From: Vibrio marinisediminis
GTDB lineage: Bacteria > Pseudomonadota > Gammaproteobacteria > Enterobacterales > Vibrionaceae
DNA: 64,000 nucleotides
Direction of reading: 5' to 3'
Assembly (NCBI RefSeq): GCF_014050145.1
Contig: NZ_JACFYF010000003.1
Location: forward strand, 124,001-188,000
The position numbers were made by a program, and so were the translations under genes. The first letter of the stretch is position 1; the number at the start of each line of letters is the position of its first letter. The notes beneath the pieces are model-generated. The model was not told the DNA's origin and made no database searches. It was given only the letters and a program-made list of their open reading frames with translations. Below, piece after piece: positions 28,165-38,508 of this stretch.

Positions 28165-30745
28165 AGCCTACCGTAAACACGTCGAAGAGCGTGCTGCTGA
28201 AGGAGTTGTTCCGAAGCCTTTAGATGCAGAACAAGTTGCTGGACTTGTTGATCTGTTAAAGACACCACCACAAGGTGAAAAAGAGTTCATTCTTGACCTA
28301 TTAGAAAACCGCATTCCACCTGGTGTAGATGAAGCCGCTTATGTTAAAGCGGGTTTTCTGACTGCTGTTGCTAAGGGTGAGGTTGCTTCGCCACTAGTTA
28401 GCCGTGAGAAAGCGGCTCAATTGCTTGGAACAATGCAGGGTGGTTACAACATCGCTCCGCTCGTAGAATTCTTAGAAGATGAGTTGTTGGCACCTATCGC
28501 TGTTAATGCTCTGTCTCATACGCTACTGATGTTTGATGCTTTCTACGATGTAGAAGAGAAAGCGAAAGCCGGTAATCAGTATGCAAAACAAGTTCTCCAG
28601 TCATGGGCGGACGCTGAGTGGTTTACCTCTAAAGAGAAAGTCGCGGAAAAAATCACTGTTAAAGTATTTAAAGTGACGGGTGAAACCAATACTGATGATC
28701 TGTCACCAGCACCGGATGCTTGGTCTCGTCCTGATATCCCAGTTCACGCTAAAGCCATGCTTAAGATGGAGCGTGATGGTATTAATCCAGACGAGCCGGG
28801 TAGTGTTGGTCCTATCAACCAAATCGAAGAACTGCAAAAAGAGGGTATCCCTCTGGCTTATGTTGGCGATGTGGTTGGTACCGGTTCTTCTCGTAAATCG
28901 GCAACAAACTCAGTGCTGTGGTTTATGGGAGATGATATCCCTTACGTACCAAACAAACGCACTGGCGGTATTTGTTTAGGCGGCAAGATTGCGCCAATCT
29001 TCTACAACACAATGGAAGACTCAGGTGCCCTGCCGATTGAACTGAATGTACAAGAAATGAACATGGGTGATGTTATTGATATCTACCCATATGAAGGTGT
29101 TGTTTGTAAGCAAGGTACTGAGATTTCAAGTTTTGAACTAAGCAAAGTTCTACTTGATGAAGTACGTGCTGGTGGTCGTATTCCACTTATCATTGGACGT
29201 GGTCTAACAAGCCGTGCTCGTGTATCTTTAGGTCTAGAAGAGACCGATCTATTTGCTAAACCGGTTGATCCTACTGCTTCTGACAAAGGCTATACGCTTG
29301 CACAGAAAATGGTCGGTAAAGCGTGTGGTGTAGAAGGGGTGCGTGCGGGACAATACTGTGAGCCAAAAATGACCACAGTAGGTTCGCAAGATACCACAGG
29401 TCCTATGACGCGTGATGAGCTAAAAGACCTTGCATGTCTTGGCTTCTCTGCTGATCTAGTGATGCAATCCTTCTGTCATACCTCAGCATATCCAAAACCA
29501 GTTGATGTAAATACCCACCATACATTGCCTGATTTCATTATGAACCGTGCTGGTGTTTCACTTCGCCCTGGTGATGGTGTTATCCACTCATGGTTAAACC
29601 GCATGCTACTGCCTGATACTGTTGGTACTGGTGGTGACTCGCATACTCGTTTCCCTCTTGGTATTTCTTTCCCTGCCGGTTCTGGCTTGGTGGCTTTTGC
29701 TGCCGCAACAGGTGTTATGCCGCTGGATATGCCAGAGTCAATCTTGGTGCGTTTTAAAGGCGAAATGCAGCCGGGTATTACTCTGCGTGATTTGGTTCAT
29801 GCCATCCCTTACTACGGGATTAAGCAAGGTCTACTGACGGTTGAAAAAGCAGGCAAGATCAATGAGTTCTCTGGTCGTGTACTAGAGATTGAAGGTGTCG
29901 AACACTTAAGCGTTGAGCAAGCCTTTGAGCTTTCAGATGCCTCGGCAGAGCGCTCTGCAGCCGGTTGTACTGTTAAGCTATCTCAAGAGTCGATCGAAGA
30001 GTACCTAAACTCGAATATCACCATGCTTAAGTGGATGATTTCAGAAGGTTACGGAGATCGTCGTACGATTGAACGTCGTATTATCGCTATGGAAGAGTGG
30101 TTAGCGAATCCAGAGCTGCTGACTGCGGATACAGATGCAGAATACGCACACGTGATTGAGATTGATCTTGCGGATATCCATGAGCCAATTCTATGTGCAC
30201 CAAACGATCCAGATGATGCTCGTCTACTGTCTGAAGTACAAGGCACACAAATCGATGAAGTCTTTATCGGTTCTTGTATGACCAATATTGGTCACTTCCG
30301 TGCGGCAGGTAAACTGCTTGAGCAATATGGTGGTCAGCTAGATACTCGCCTATGGGTAGCCCCACCAACTAAGATGGATAAAGATCAGTTAACGGAAGAA
30401 GGTTACTACGGTATCTTTGGGCGTGCAGGGGTTCGTATTGAAACTCCGGGCTGTTCATTGTGTATGGGTAACCAAGCTCGAGTTGCAGACAAAGCAACCG
30501 TAATCTCGACTTCGACACGTAACTTCCCGAACCGTCTAGGTACTGGGGCTAACGTTTACCTATCTTCAGCTGAGCTTGCTGCAGTCGGCGCAATTCTAGG
30601 TAAGATTCCAAGCAAGGAAGAGTACTTAGAATACGCTAAGCAAATTGATGCAACAGCGGCGGATACTTACCGTTACTTGAACTTCCATAAGATGGCAGAT
30701 TACACCAAGAAAGCGGATGAAGTGATTTTCCAAGAGCCGGCTTAA
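28157..30745 (+). CDS. acnB: Bifunctional aconitate hydratase 2 / 2-methylisocitrate dehydratase
   Basis: TCA-cycle aconitase with a [4Fe-4S] cluster. It is 862 residues (E. coli AcnB 865), starting [16 protein letters not shown] at a GTG. The order is the AcnB-specific HEAT-like N-terminal domain (1-160), the swivel domain (about 165-370) and the catalytic domains. Cluster cysteines include those in [11 protein letters not shown] and the pair in [12 protein letters not shown] (near residue 770). AcnB apo-protein is a known post-transcriptional regulator in E. coli. In E. coli yacL follows directly; here a glycerate module lies between. Confidence 0.97.
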   Translation: MLEAYRKHVEERAAEGVVPKPLDAEQVAGLVDLLKTPPQGEKEFILDLLENRIPPGVDEAAYVKAGFLTAVAKGEVASPLVSREKAAQLLGTMQGGYNIAPLVEFLEDELLAPIAVNALSHTLLMFDAFYDVEEKAKAGNQYAKQVLQSWADAEWFTSKEKVAEKITVKVFKVTGETNTDDLSPAPDAWSRPDIPVHAKAMLKMERDGINPDEPGSVGPINQIEELQKEGIPLAYVGDVVGTGSSRKSATNSVLWFMGDDIPYVPNKRTGGICLGGKIAPIFYNTMEDSGALPIELNVQEMNMGDVIDIYPYEGVVCKQGTEISSFELSKVLLDEVRAGGRIPLIIGRGLTSRARVSLGLEETDLFAKPVDPTASDKGYTLAQKMVGKACGVEGVRAGQYCEPKMTTVGSQDTTGPMTRDELKDLACLGFSADLVMQSFCHTSAYPKPVDVNTHHTLPDFIMNRAGVSLRPGDGVIHSWLNRMLLPDTVGTGGDSHTRFPLGISFPAGSGLVAFAAATGVMPLDMPESILVRFKGEMQPGITLRDLVHAIPYYGIKQGLLTVEKAGKINEFSGRVLEIEGVEHLSVEQAFELSDASAERSAAGCTVKLSQESIEEYLNSNITMLKWMISEGYGDRRTIERRIIAMEEWLANPELLTADTDAEYAHVIEIDLADIHEPILCAPNDPDDARLLSEVQGTQIDEVFIGSCMTNIGHFRAAGKLLEQYGGQLDTRLWVAPPTKMDKDQLTEEGYYGIFGRAGVRIETPGCSLCMGNQARVADKATVISTSTRNFPNRLGTGANVYLSSAELAAVGAILGKIPSKEEYLEYAKQIDATAADTYRYLNFHKMADYTKKADEVIFQEPA

Positions 30746-30791
30746 GCTCTAAATAGTACTCCGAACAACGTTTAGTTGGATGAGAGAAACA

Positions 30792-30823
30792 AAAAACCGC
30801 AGCGATTGGCTGCGGTTTTTTTT
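30792..30823. terminator. Bidirectional terminator between acnB and the glycerate kinase gene
   Basis: AAAAACCGCAGC (30792-30803) pairs perfectly with GCTGCGGTTTTT (30809-30820) around GATTG, with a longer T-run on the plus side. Confidence 0.9.
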
Positions 30824-30878
30824 ATCCGTCCGACTTGAAATTGGAGCATCAAGTCGTTGTGGTTTAAGGGGGAGGCGA

Positions 30879-32012
30879 TTACAGCTTCATCGTGAACATC
30901 GCCGCGACATTACGCGCGGTCAATTCAATGTTCTCTGCCGCTTCAGCCATTGCGGTTGGTAGATCAACCGAGCGGTTTACCACGGCGAAGACCGCATCAA
31001 TACCATGCTCATGCACCACACCACAATCTTGGGTTAAACAACCCGAAATGCCGATCACAGGCACAGAGTGCTTTTTCGCCGCGCGTGCAACACCGATTGG
31101 CGTCTTACCGTGAATAGTTTGGCTGTCGATACGACCTTCACCAGTAATGACCAAGTCAGCATCTGCCACAACGTCAGTTAAGTTAACAGCGTCCATGACA
31201 ATTTCAATACCTGGGCGAAGCTCAGCATTAAGTAGCCCCATTAATGCCGCGCCAAGACCACCAGCAGCACCAGCGCCAGCACGTTCAAGGACATCCTGAC
31301 CTAATTGTGTTTTGATAATCGCTGCGTAGTGCGCCAAGTTGCTATCAAGTTGCTCAACCATTTCTGGTGTTGCACCTTTCTGTGGACCAAATACTTGCGA
31401 AGCACCTTTAGGGCCACACAGTGGGTTATCAACATCACACGCCACTTCTAAACGAACGTGTGCAAGGCGAGGGTCAAGACCACTCATATCAATGGTGTGT
31501 AGCTTGCTCAGTTCGCCACCACCAAAGCCTAGTGATTGACCTGCTTCATCAAGTAGACGGATACCAAGCGCTTGCGCCATACCCAGACCGCCGTCGTTGG
31601 TTGCGCTACCGCCGATACCAACGATGATGTGTTCAACACCTTTATCAAGTACTGCTTTGATCAGTTCACCTGTCCCAAGTGTGGTGGTGATCAGAGGGTT
31701 ACGTTTTGCCGGCTCGACCAAGTGCAAACCAGAAGCGGCTGCCATCTCGATGATTGCGGTTTTGCCGTCGCCCATTAATCCGTAGAAGCCGGTGACTGTT
31801 TCGCCTAGCGGACCTGTCACGTCATGCTCTAGGATTTCGCCGCCCGTTGCATCAACCAAAGATTGAACCGTACCTTCACCGCCATCGGCCATTGGTAGTT
31901 TGATGTATTCAGCGTTTGGCAGGATTTGTTTGAACCCTTGCTCAATTGCAACTGCGACATCCATCGCGCTAAGACTTTCTTTGTAAGAATCTGGAGCAAT
32001 AACAATTTTCAT
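30879..32012 (-). CDS. Glycerate kinase (GlxK/GarK family)
   Basis: Phosphorylates D-glycerate (the GarK/GlxK class gives 2-phosphoglycerate). The 377 residues show the family start MKIVIAPDSYKESLSAMDVA, ADGGEGT (about 43-49), the glycine-rich GIGGSATNDGG and GEGRIDSQT near residue 287. It lies 17 bp after a GntP-type permease and downstream of a CdaR regulator. The three together form a glycerate or sugar-diacid uptake module. Which of GlxK or GarK it should be called cannot be decided from the sequence. Confidence 0.92.
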   Translation of the reverse strand: MKIVIAPDSYKESLSAMDVAVAIEQGFKQILPNAEYIKLPMADGGEGTVQSLVDATGGEILEHDVTGPLGETVTGFYGLMGDGKTAIIEMAAASGLHLVEPAKRNPLITTTLGTGELIKAVLDKGVEHIIVGIGGSATNDGGLGMAQALGIRLLDEAGQSLGFGGGELSKLHTIDMSGLDPRLAHVRLEVACDVDNPLCGPKGASQVFGPQKGATPEMVEQLDSNLAHYAAIIKTQLGQDVLERAGAGAAGGLGAALMGLLNAELRPGIEIVMDAVNLTDVVADADLVITGEGRIDSQTIHGKTPIGVARAAKKHSVPVIGISGCLTQDCGVVHEHGIDAVFAVVNRSVDLPTAMAEAAENIELTARNVAAMFTMKL

Positions 32013-32029
32013 AGTGATACCTAAACGCC

Positions 32030-33295
32030 TTAAACAAATAAACCAAACACACCAAACATCATGGTTGAGACAAACGCGATCATTAGACCTACCGCTGACT
32101 CATAAGGAATGAGCTTAAGACGCTCACGAATATCCATGTGTACTGCGCCACCTGTTGCGTGGAAGAAGCTGCCGTGTGGCATGTGGTCTAACACGGTTGC
32201 ACCAGAGTGGATCATTGCGGCGCCTGCCAGTGCAGGTACACCAAGTTCCAAAATTGTGTTGCTAAAGACACTTGCTGCAACTGCTGTACCTGCTGTAGTT
32301 GAAGCGGTTGCTAACGACATCATCGCACCTGAGATTGGTGCTAATAGGTAAGAAGGCAGACCCGAAGCGGTTAGGATTTCGATTAACCCACCTTTAAGAC
32401 CTGAGTTGGCAATAATACCGGCTAAGGTACCTGTACCTAGTAGCATCACGGCGACTGGAGCCATGCGACTTAGACCTGATACGGCAAAGTGGTTTGTGTC
32501 GTTAAAACGTCCCATCACTACCGCACCAATAAAGCCACCAAGTGGAAGTGCGATCAGTGGGTCAACGTTAATGCCAGCGATTGGGCGCAGAGCTAATAGG
32601 GCAATCGCTACGAGTGGAGCGACAATGGCAGCGCCAAAGGTTGGCAGTTTGCTGTGGTCAACGGACACGACTTCGTGTGCTTCAACCATGCTGCCTTTGT
32701 TGGTTAGGCGTTTTGCAATCATGTACGCAACCGCTAGACCAAATAGACCAGGGATTACACCAGCAGCCATCACAGAAGTCAGTGGAACGTTGAATGCGTC
32801 AGCTGCGGCAATAGCGTTTGGGTTTGGTGACATGACGTTACCCGCTTTACCACCACCGACCATCGCCAGTAGGATTGCAGCTTTAGAGATGTTGGCACGC
32901 TGTGCAATAGCGAGTGCAATTGGCGAAACGGTGATAACGGCAACGTCAACAAATACGCCTACAGCCGTCAGAATAAGGGTAGCCAGTGCCAATGCAAGTA
33001 GAGCGCGTGTTTCACCCACTTTCTTAACAATGGTTTCAGCAATCGACGTTGCCGCGCCTGATTCAATTAATACGCCAGCCAGTACACCGGCAGCAAGAAT
33101 ACGCAGAACCGCAGTCACGATACCTTGTGCACCACCAATCATCAGTGAGACGGTATCGGTCAGTGAGACACCACCGACCACACCACCGATTAATGCACCG
33201 ATGATCATGCCGTATGCAGGTGGTACTTTTCTTAGAATAAGTGCTATCGCGACAACTAGTGCAGCTAAGGCACCGAGAGTAGAGACTTCAACCAT
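32030..33295 (-). CDS. GntP family permease, probable glycerate/gluconate-type transporter
   Basis: A polytopic inner-membrane proton symporter of the gluconate permease family (421 residues, 12 or more hydrophobic segments). Family segments include AIAQRANISKAAILLAMVGG, GNVMSPNPNAIAAA and ATGGAVHMD near the C-terminus. The open frame runs 41 codons further upstream through the palindrome at 33399-33426. MVEVSTLGALAALVV is taken as the start because it has GGA at proper distance and begins the first membrane segment. Glycerate as substrate is inferred from the adjacent kinase. Confidence 0.9.
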   Translation of the reverse strand: MVEVSTLGALAALVVAIALILRKVPPAYGMIIGALIGGVVGGVSLTDTVSLMIGGAQGIVTAVLRILAAGVLAGVLIESGAATSIAETIVKKVGETRALLALALATLILTAVGVFVDVAVITVSPIALAIAQRANISKAAILLAMVGGGKAGNVMSPNPNAIAAADAFNVPLTSVMAAGVIPGLFGLAVAYMIAKRLTNKGSMVEAHEVVSVDHSKLPTFGAAIVAPLVAIALLALRPIAGINVDPLIALPLGGFIGAVVMGRFNDTNHFAVSGLSRMAPVAVMLLGTGTLAGIIANSGLKGGLIEILTASGLPSYLLAPISGAMMSLATASTTAGTAVAASVFSNTILELGVPALAGAAMIHSGATVLDHMPHGSFFHATGGAVHMDIRERLKLIPYESAVGLMIAFVSTMMFGVFGLFV

Positions 33296-33398
33296 TGTAG
33301 TTTCCAGCCAAGTGATAAGAGTTATTTTTTGCCGACTATAGACAGCTAGGCGGAAGGCGTCTTTAGATTGGGTAACAAATATTGGCGTGATTACTTCA

Positions 33399-33426
33399 CC
33401 ATTTTTGTGCATTTGCACAAAAATGG
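33399..33426. promoter_or_regulatory. 28-bp perfect palindrome upstream of the GntP-type permease gene (candidate operator)
   Basis: CCATTTTTGTGCA (33399-33411) and TGCACAAAAATGG (33414-33426) are perfect inverted repeats around TT. The element starts just beyond the cdaR stop and lies 104 bp before the permease start. It has no T-run on the minus side, so an operator for CdaR or another regulator is more likely than a terminator. The assignment to CdaR is inference. Confidence 0.5.
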
Positions 33427-33428
33427 CA

Positions 33429-34580
33429 TTAATGGCGAAATAGATTTAGGGCTAAGTAGAGATGAAGTTTATCATCTAAGGTGTTGATATTTAATGATGT
33501 AATCTCTTCAATTCGTTCTAGTCGGTAGCGGAGGGTATTTCGGTGAATATGCAGTAGTTGGCAAGTTTGATAAGCATCACAGTTTTGTGCAAAATATGCC
33601 TTCAATGTGTTTACTAAGGTGCCTTTAGTGTCTTTTTTCATCAGTAGATCAAAAGGTGCTTTGAGTTGTTCCACCTTCCAAGACTCTTCAAACAAGCTAC
33701 TTAGCAATACTGGCAAGCGGTGATTTTGGTAGAAAAACACTTCGCCTTCTTGGTCACCAATCGCATCTAAAGTTAGTTTTGCTGTTTGATAAGATTTACT
33801 CAGTCCATCACTGCCCGCAAAATAATCCCCCAAAGCAATCCGAATTTTGAATTTACCCAGTTGGCGCACTCGTTTAAGTAACTTGGTTACGCGTTTACGT
33901 TCGCTTTCTAGCGACCAGCCAGTTTTATTTAACTCAATCGGTTTGAGTACCACCACCTCATTGGTTGAAACGGATAAAATACCGACTAAGTTATCGCGTT
34001 CGGGAAACTCCAAAAGATGCACTAGCTGCTGTAAGTGCGCTAAAGAGAGCGGCATGCTGTGTTCATCAGGCAACACTTGGACTACCGCAGCAATGCGAGG
34101 TTTACTTAAATCGAGATCAAGACGCTCAGCAATGACGCGTATTTGCCCGTCATCCAATTGAGCACCTTGGATTAATTGCATGACTAACTCTTCTCGATGA
34201 CGTTTATGCCATTCAACTTGCGACATTAACGCAGCCTGTTCAACAATCAACTCAGCAGTCATTTTGACCAACTCACCATATTGTTGCACTGCTTCTGGCT
34301 CACCGGAGATGCCGATCACGCCGATCACTTTATCTTGATAGATGATCGGGAAGTTGATCCCCGGTTTCACCCCTTTTAGGTGCTCAGCTGTGGCGGAGTC
34401 AATCGCGACGACGCGCTGTTCAGCAATGGCGAGAATCGACCCCTCGTGACGTTGACGAAGTCTGGTTGGGTCGCCTGAGCCAATAATTCGCCCAAATTCA
34501 TCCATTACATTGACGGAATAAGTGATGATCTTCATCGTGCGCTCAACAATTTGTCGCGCAATAGTTTCGTTTAATTGCAT
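33429..34580 (-). CDS. cdaR: Sugar-diacid/glycerate utilisation regulator, CdaR family
   Basis: A 383-residue activator of the CdaR family. An N-terminal diacid-recognition domain (about 1-135, starting MQLNETIARQIVERTMKIITYSVNVMDEFGRIIGSGD-like) is followed by a GGDEF-like middle domain. The C-terminal PucR-type helix-turn-helix has CQLLHIHRNTLRYRLERIEEIT (about 345-366). In E. coli CdaR senses glucarate, galactarate or glycerate and activates gar/gud operons including garK. Here the adjacent permease and kinase are the obvious targets. Confidence 0.92.
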   Translation of the reverse strand: MQLNETIARQIVERTMKIITYSVNVMDEFGRIIGSGDPTRLRQRHEGSILAIAEQRVVAIDSATAEHLKGVKPGINFPIIYQDKVIGVIGISGEPEAVQQYGELVKMTAELIVEQAALMSQVEWHKRHREELVMQLIQGAQLDDGQIRVIAERLDLDLSKPRIAAVVQVLPDEHSMPLSLAHLQQLVHLLEFPERDNLVGILSVSTNEVVVLKPIELNKTGWSLESERKRVTKLLKRVRQLGKFKIRIALGDYFAGSDGLSKSYQTAKLTLDAIGDQEGEVFFYQNHRLPVLLSSLFEESWKVEQLKAPFDLLMKKDTKGTLVNTLKAYFAQNCDAYQTCQLLHIHRNTLRYRLERIEEITSLNINTLDDKLHLYLALNLFRH

Positions 34581-34670
34581 ATACGGTGAGTTTTCAGTAG
34601 CAAAGTCTGCACGATACCATTGGCATATAATGGGAACAATCCTCCCGCTTAAAGCAAAATGAAGGTGAGA

Positions 34671-34680
34671 GGGGGGGGGG
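34671..34680 (+). repeat. G10 homopolymer tract in the leader of a lipoprotein gene
   Basis: Ten consecutive G follow a purine-rich AGGTGAGA. The tract lies about 40 bp downstream of a TATAAT at 34626-34631 and 91 bp before the lipoprotein ATG. Long G runs are prone to slippage and can also be sequencing or assembly errors. No coding frame depends on it. Confidence 0.8.
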
Positions 34681-34771
34681 CTTGATTTGGATATCGCCGA
34701 GAATTAAGAGATTACTTGCTTTTGAAATGCAGCTCGGTAAACTCCGCCAACTAATTTTATGGTGGGTTCTG

Positions 34772-35119
34772 ATGAAAAATAGGTTGCGTTTGCTGTGCAT
34801 GAGCACGCTATTGATTCTCAGTGGTTGCGTGACGTTTCCAACCGATGAATCTAATCAAGTGAATGTTATTTGGGACAATGAAGCCGCTTTGAAAGATTGC
34901 CGATATATAGGCACCGTGCTCGGTTCTGAAGGGCATTTCTACGACTATTGGTTACATGCCGATAGTGATATGGTTTGGGGCACACTAAATCAGATGCGAA
35001 TCAAAGTGACTGATCTTGGCGGAGATACTTTATATCTCTACCAACCATTAGGCTTTAGTAGCTCGGTGACCATGTTAGGCAATGCTTATGATTGCCGTCC
35101 AATGACACAAGATGAATGA
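34772..35119 (+). CDS. DUF4156-like outer-membrane or periplasmic lipoprotein
   Basis: A 115-residue protein with a lipoprotein signal: basic start MKNRLRL, a hydrophobic stretch and lipobox LSGC with the lipidated Cys at residue 19. The mature part resembles small DUF4156 lipoproteins (KDCRYIGTVLGSEGHFYDYW... GDTLYLY). The frame is open 30 codons further upstream, but only this start makes a proper signal peptide. Function unknown. It diverges from cdaR. Confidence 0.8.
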   Translation: MKNRLRLLCMSTLLILSGCVTFPTDESNQVNVIWDNEAALKDCRYIGTVLGSEGHFYDYWLHADSDMVWGTLNQMRIKVTDLGGDTLYLYQPLGFSSSVTMLGNAYDCRPMTQDE

Positions 35120-35169
35120 CGGCTAGCTTAGCCCTTAAGTAAATTAGTTCTCAAGTAAAGAGTAACACG

Positions 35170-35541
35170 ATGGAATTTGAATTTATTCGCAACACTCTAA
35201 TGGGTGAATACTACGTGAAGTGCAGCATGGGGCATGAAATAGTAGGGCGCTGGCTGCAAGATGAAGTGGGTAATGACTGGCAAAAAATTGAACAGGTTGA
35301 GCAGCTTATAGTTCAAGCACTGACTAACCCTCAACAGGAACACTTTTTGTTAGGTAAAGAAATTAGTGTATCAATCCAAAGTGATGAAGTGACGGTGCAG
35401 GAAAATGTCTTGGCACATGGCGAAGAGCTGGATGATGGCAGTGAGTTTGATTTTTACGATTGTGAAAGTACCGCAAGTTGTGGCATTGACGACTTTTCTT
35501 TAGCGATTGAACAGTGGAAAAGTTTTCTCACTACTCGCTAG
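35170..35541 (+). CDS. yacL: UPF0231 family protein YacL
   Basis: A 123-residue acidic protein of the YacL/UPF0231 family, recognised by the start MEFEFIRNTLMGEYYVKCSMGHEIVGRWL and the C-terminal ESTASCGIDDF region. E. coli YacL directly follows acnB. Here it is 4.4 kb away because the glycerate module and a lipoprotein gene intervene. Function unknown. Confidence 0.9.
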   Translation: MEFEFIRNTLMGEYYVKCSMGHEIVGRWLQDEVGNDWQKIEQVEQLIVQALTNPQQEHFLLGKEISVSIQSDEVTVQENVLAHGEELDDGSEFDFYDCESTASCGIDDFSLAIEQWKSFLTTR

Positions 35542-35575
35542 AATCTATTGTCGATAAGTTTGCTTTATATTCGTG

Positions 35576-36056
<481 letters not shown>

Positions 36057-36079
36057 AACCCAAGGATTGGAGAACTATT

Positions 36080-37309
36080 ATGGAATTATCACTGACGGTA
36101 AGCGAATTACGTTATGCACTCGACACCTTTTTCTTCCTCATTTCTGGTGCGCTTGTTATGTGGATGGCAGCCGGTTTTGCCATGTTAGAAGCGGGATTGG
36201 TTCGTTCTAAAAATACCACTGAAATTCTTACTAAGAACATCTGTCTATACGCCATTGCTTGTACCATGTATCTCATTGTCGGTTACAACATTATGTATGT
36301 TGATAATGGAGAAGGTGGTTGGTTACCTTCGTTCGGCGCACTGATAGGCACTCAAGCTGAAGGGGCGGATCACTCACTTGAGTCTGACTTTTTCTTCCAA
36401 GTTGTGTTTGTGGCGACGGCAATGTCGGTTGTTTCCGGTGCCGTTGCTGAACGTATGAAGCTTTGGTCTTTCCTAATTTTTTCAGCTGTTTTAACTGCAT
36501 TTATTTACCCAATGGAAGGGTATTGGACTTGGGGTGGCGGCTTCTTATCACAAGCCGGTTTTAGTGACTTCGCAGGTTCAGGTATTGTACACATGGCTGG
36601 CGCTTCTGCTGCTCTTGCTGGGGTTTTACTACTGGGAGCTCGTAAAGGTAAATACGGCAAAAATGGCGAGATCTACCCAATCCCAGGCTCAAACATGCCA
36701 TTAGCAACGCTCGGTACGTTTATTCTTTGGTTTGGTTGGTTTGGCTTTAACGGTGGCTCTCAGTTGATGGTTTCAGATTTTGAAAACGCCACGGCAGTGG
36801 GTCAAATCTTCTTAAACACCAATGCAGCGGCTGCCGCTGGTGCAATTGCGGCACTGCTTGTATGTAAAACGACGTGGGGCAAGGCTGATCTCACCATGAT
36901 TCTAAATGGTGCTTTAGCTGGTTTAGTGGCTATCACAGCAGATCCGCTATCGCCGTCACCACTTTATTCATTGGCAATTGGTGCAGTGTCAGGTGTGCTG
37001 GTGGTCTTTAGTATTGTTGCTTTAGATAAACTGAGAATTGATGATCCAGTTGGAGCGATTTCAGTCCATGGTGTTTGTGGTTTGTTTGGCTTGATGGTGG
37101 TCCCTCTTAGTAACGTCGATGCAACATTTGGTGCACAGCTACTGGGTGCATTTGTTATCTTTGCTTGGGTATTTGGTGCCAGTCTTGTGGTATGGGCAGT
37201 GATTAAAGCCACCATTGGTATTCGCGTGACGGAAGATGAAGAGCTAGAAGGCATGGATATGCATGATTGTGGCGTAGGTGCTTATCCAGAATTTGTCTCA
37301 TTGAAATAA
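36080..37309 (+). CDS. amtB: Ammonium channel AmtB
   Basis: A 409-residue, 11-helix inner-membrane ammonia channel. The pore twin histidines are visible in GSGIVHMAGASAALAG and AISVHGVCGLFG, and the family signature DDPVGAISVHG is present. No N-terminal signal peptide is obvious, unlike E. coli AmtB. It is co-transcribed with glnK from the sigma-54 promoter and ends before a terminator. Confidence 0.96.
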   Translation: MELSLTVSELRYALDTFFFLISGALVMWMAAGFAMLEAGLVRSKNTTEILTKNICLYAIACTMYLIVGYNIMYVDNGEGGWLPSFGALIGTQAEGADHSLESDFFFQVVFVATAMSVVSGAVAERMKLWSFLIFSAVLTAFIYPMEGYWTWGGGFLSQAGFSDFAGSGIVHMAGASAALAGVLLLGARKGKYGKNGEIYPIPGSNMPLATLGTFILWFGWFGFNGGSQLMVSDFENATAVGQIFLNTNAAAAAGAIAALLVCKTTWGKADLTMILNGALAGLVAITADPLSPSPLYSLAIGAVSGVLVVFSIVALDKLRIDDPVGAISVHGVCGLFGLMVVPLSNVDATFGAQLLGAFVIFAWVFGASLVVWAVIKATIGIRVTEDEELEGMDMHDCGVGAYPEFVSLK

Positions 37310-37330
37310 AGTGTTACAAAGTCTTTACCG

Positions 37331-37363
37331 AAAAAACCTGCTTTAGTTAGCAGGTTTTTTGCT
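37331..37363 (+). terminator. Terminator after amtB
   Basis: AAAAAACCTGCT (37331-37342) pairs with AGCAGGTTTTTT (37349-37360) around TTAGTT and ends in a T-run. Confidence 0.9.
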
Positions 37364-37407
37364 TTCAGCAATTGTAATCCAAAGGAAGATGAATATAATA
37401 ACGCAAC

Positions 37408-37426
37408 TGATAAACATTATCATTAC
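37408..37426. promoter_or_regulatory. Fur box upstream of the ferric iron operon
   Basis: The complementary strand reads GTAATGATAATGTTTATC, agreeing with the classic Fur 19-mer (GATAATGATAATCATTATC) at about 15 of 18 aligned positions. It lies 24 bp before the first gene, so iron-bound Fur would cover the promoter. Confidence 0.75.
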
Positions 37427-37449
37427 AATTAAAGCGAAGGATTTCGATA

Positions 37450-38463
37450 ATGAAAAAGCTGTTAACTCTATCTGCACTGGCTTGTGCAACTCTAGCCCCA
37501 ACAGCAATGGCTGCTGATGAAGTGAACGTATACTCTTACCGTCAACCTTTCCTAGTTGAACCTATGTTCAACGAGTTCACTAAAGAAACTGGCATCAAAG
37601 TAAACGTGAAGTTTGCGAAAAAAGGTCTGGCCGAAAAATTGGTTCAAGAAGGCGAATATAGCCCGGCAGACGTTATTTTGACTGTGGATATCAGCCGCCT
37701 TTCAAACCTAACTGAAAAAGATTTGGTTCAACCGGTTAACAGCGACATTCTAGAAAAAAATATTCCTGCGCAATACCAAGATTCAGACAACGAGTGGTTT
37801 GCACTGACAACTCGTACTCGTAGCGTTTACTCTTCACGCGATCGCGTCGGCAAGTTAGGTGATGAATTCACTTATGCAGACCTTGCTAAGCCTGAGTTCA
37901 AAGGCAAAATCTGTACCCGTAGCGGTAAGCACCCATACAATGTTTCTCTAGTGTCAGCAATGATTGCAGAGAACGGTGAAGCGGCAACAAAAGAGTGGTT
38001 AGAAGGCGTTAAGTCAAACCTTGCTCGTAAGCCTCAAGGTAATGACCGAGCGCAAGTAAAAGCGATCAAAGAAGGTCTATGTGACGTTGCTTTAGGTAAC
38101 AGCTACTACCTAGGTAAAATGGTTAACGATAAAGAGCAAAAAGCTTGGGCTGACGCGGTTTACATTAACTTCCCTAACCAAAATACCACAGGTACTCACG
38201 TAAACATCTCTGGTATGGCACTGGCTAAGTACTCGCCAAATAAAGAGAATGCAGTGAAGTTAATGGAGTTCCTTGCGGGCAACAAAGCGCAAAGCATGTA
38301 CGCAGAAGTGAACTACGAATACCCAGTAAAAGCGGATGTAAAACCATCTGAGTTGGTGGCATCTTGGGGTGAATTTAAGGCAGACCCAATTTCTCTAGAT
38401 GACATTGCTGATCATCATGAAGCAGCAATTAAACTATTAGATGAAGTGAAATTTGACCTTTAA
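37450..38463 (+). CDS. fbpA: Periplasmic ferric iron-binding protein (FbpA/FutA type)
   Basis: Substrate-binding protein of an iron(III) ABC importer. It has 337 residues with a Sec signal peptide (1-21, ending AMA) and the mature start ADEVNVYSYRQPFLVEPMFNEF-like. The adjacent iron-ligand tyrosines are in GNSYYLGKM (about residue 217), and TTRTRSVYSSR is typical of the family. A Fur box precedes it. Order binding protein, permease, ATPase fits the fbpABC plan. Confidence 0.92.
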   Translation: MKKLLTLSALACATLAPTAMAADEVNVYSYRQPFLVEPMFNEFTKETGIKVNVKFAKKGLAEKLVQEGEYSPADVILTVDISRLSNLTEKDLVQPVNSDILEKNIPAQYQDSDNEWFALTTRTRSVYSSRDRVGKLGDEFTYADLAKPEFKGKICTRSGKHPYNVSLVSAMIAENGEAATKEWLEGVKSNLARKPQGNDRAQVKAIKEGLCDVALGNSYYLGKMVNDKEQKAWADAVYINFPNQNTTGTHVNISGMALAKYSPNKENAVKLMEFLAGNKAQSMYAEVNYEYPVKADVKPSELVASWGEFKADPISLDDIADHHEAAIKLLDEVKFDL

Positions 38464-38508
38464 TCTCCGATAAGGGTATAAAAGACCCCTACTTTAATTA
38501 AGGAATAT

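Noticed and set aside
32406-33341. A 311-codon plus-strand open frame opposite the GntP-type permease gene
   Set aside because: The product is low-complexity, rich in Ala, Thr, Ser and Pro, as expected from the complement of a membrane-protein gene. The minus-strand frame has clear family motifs.
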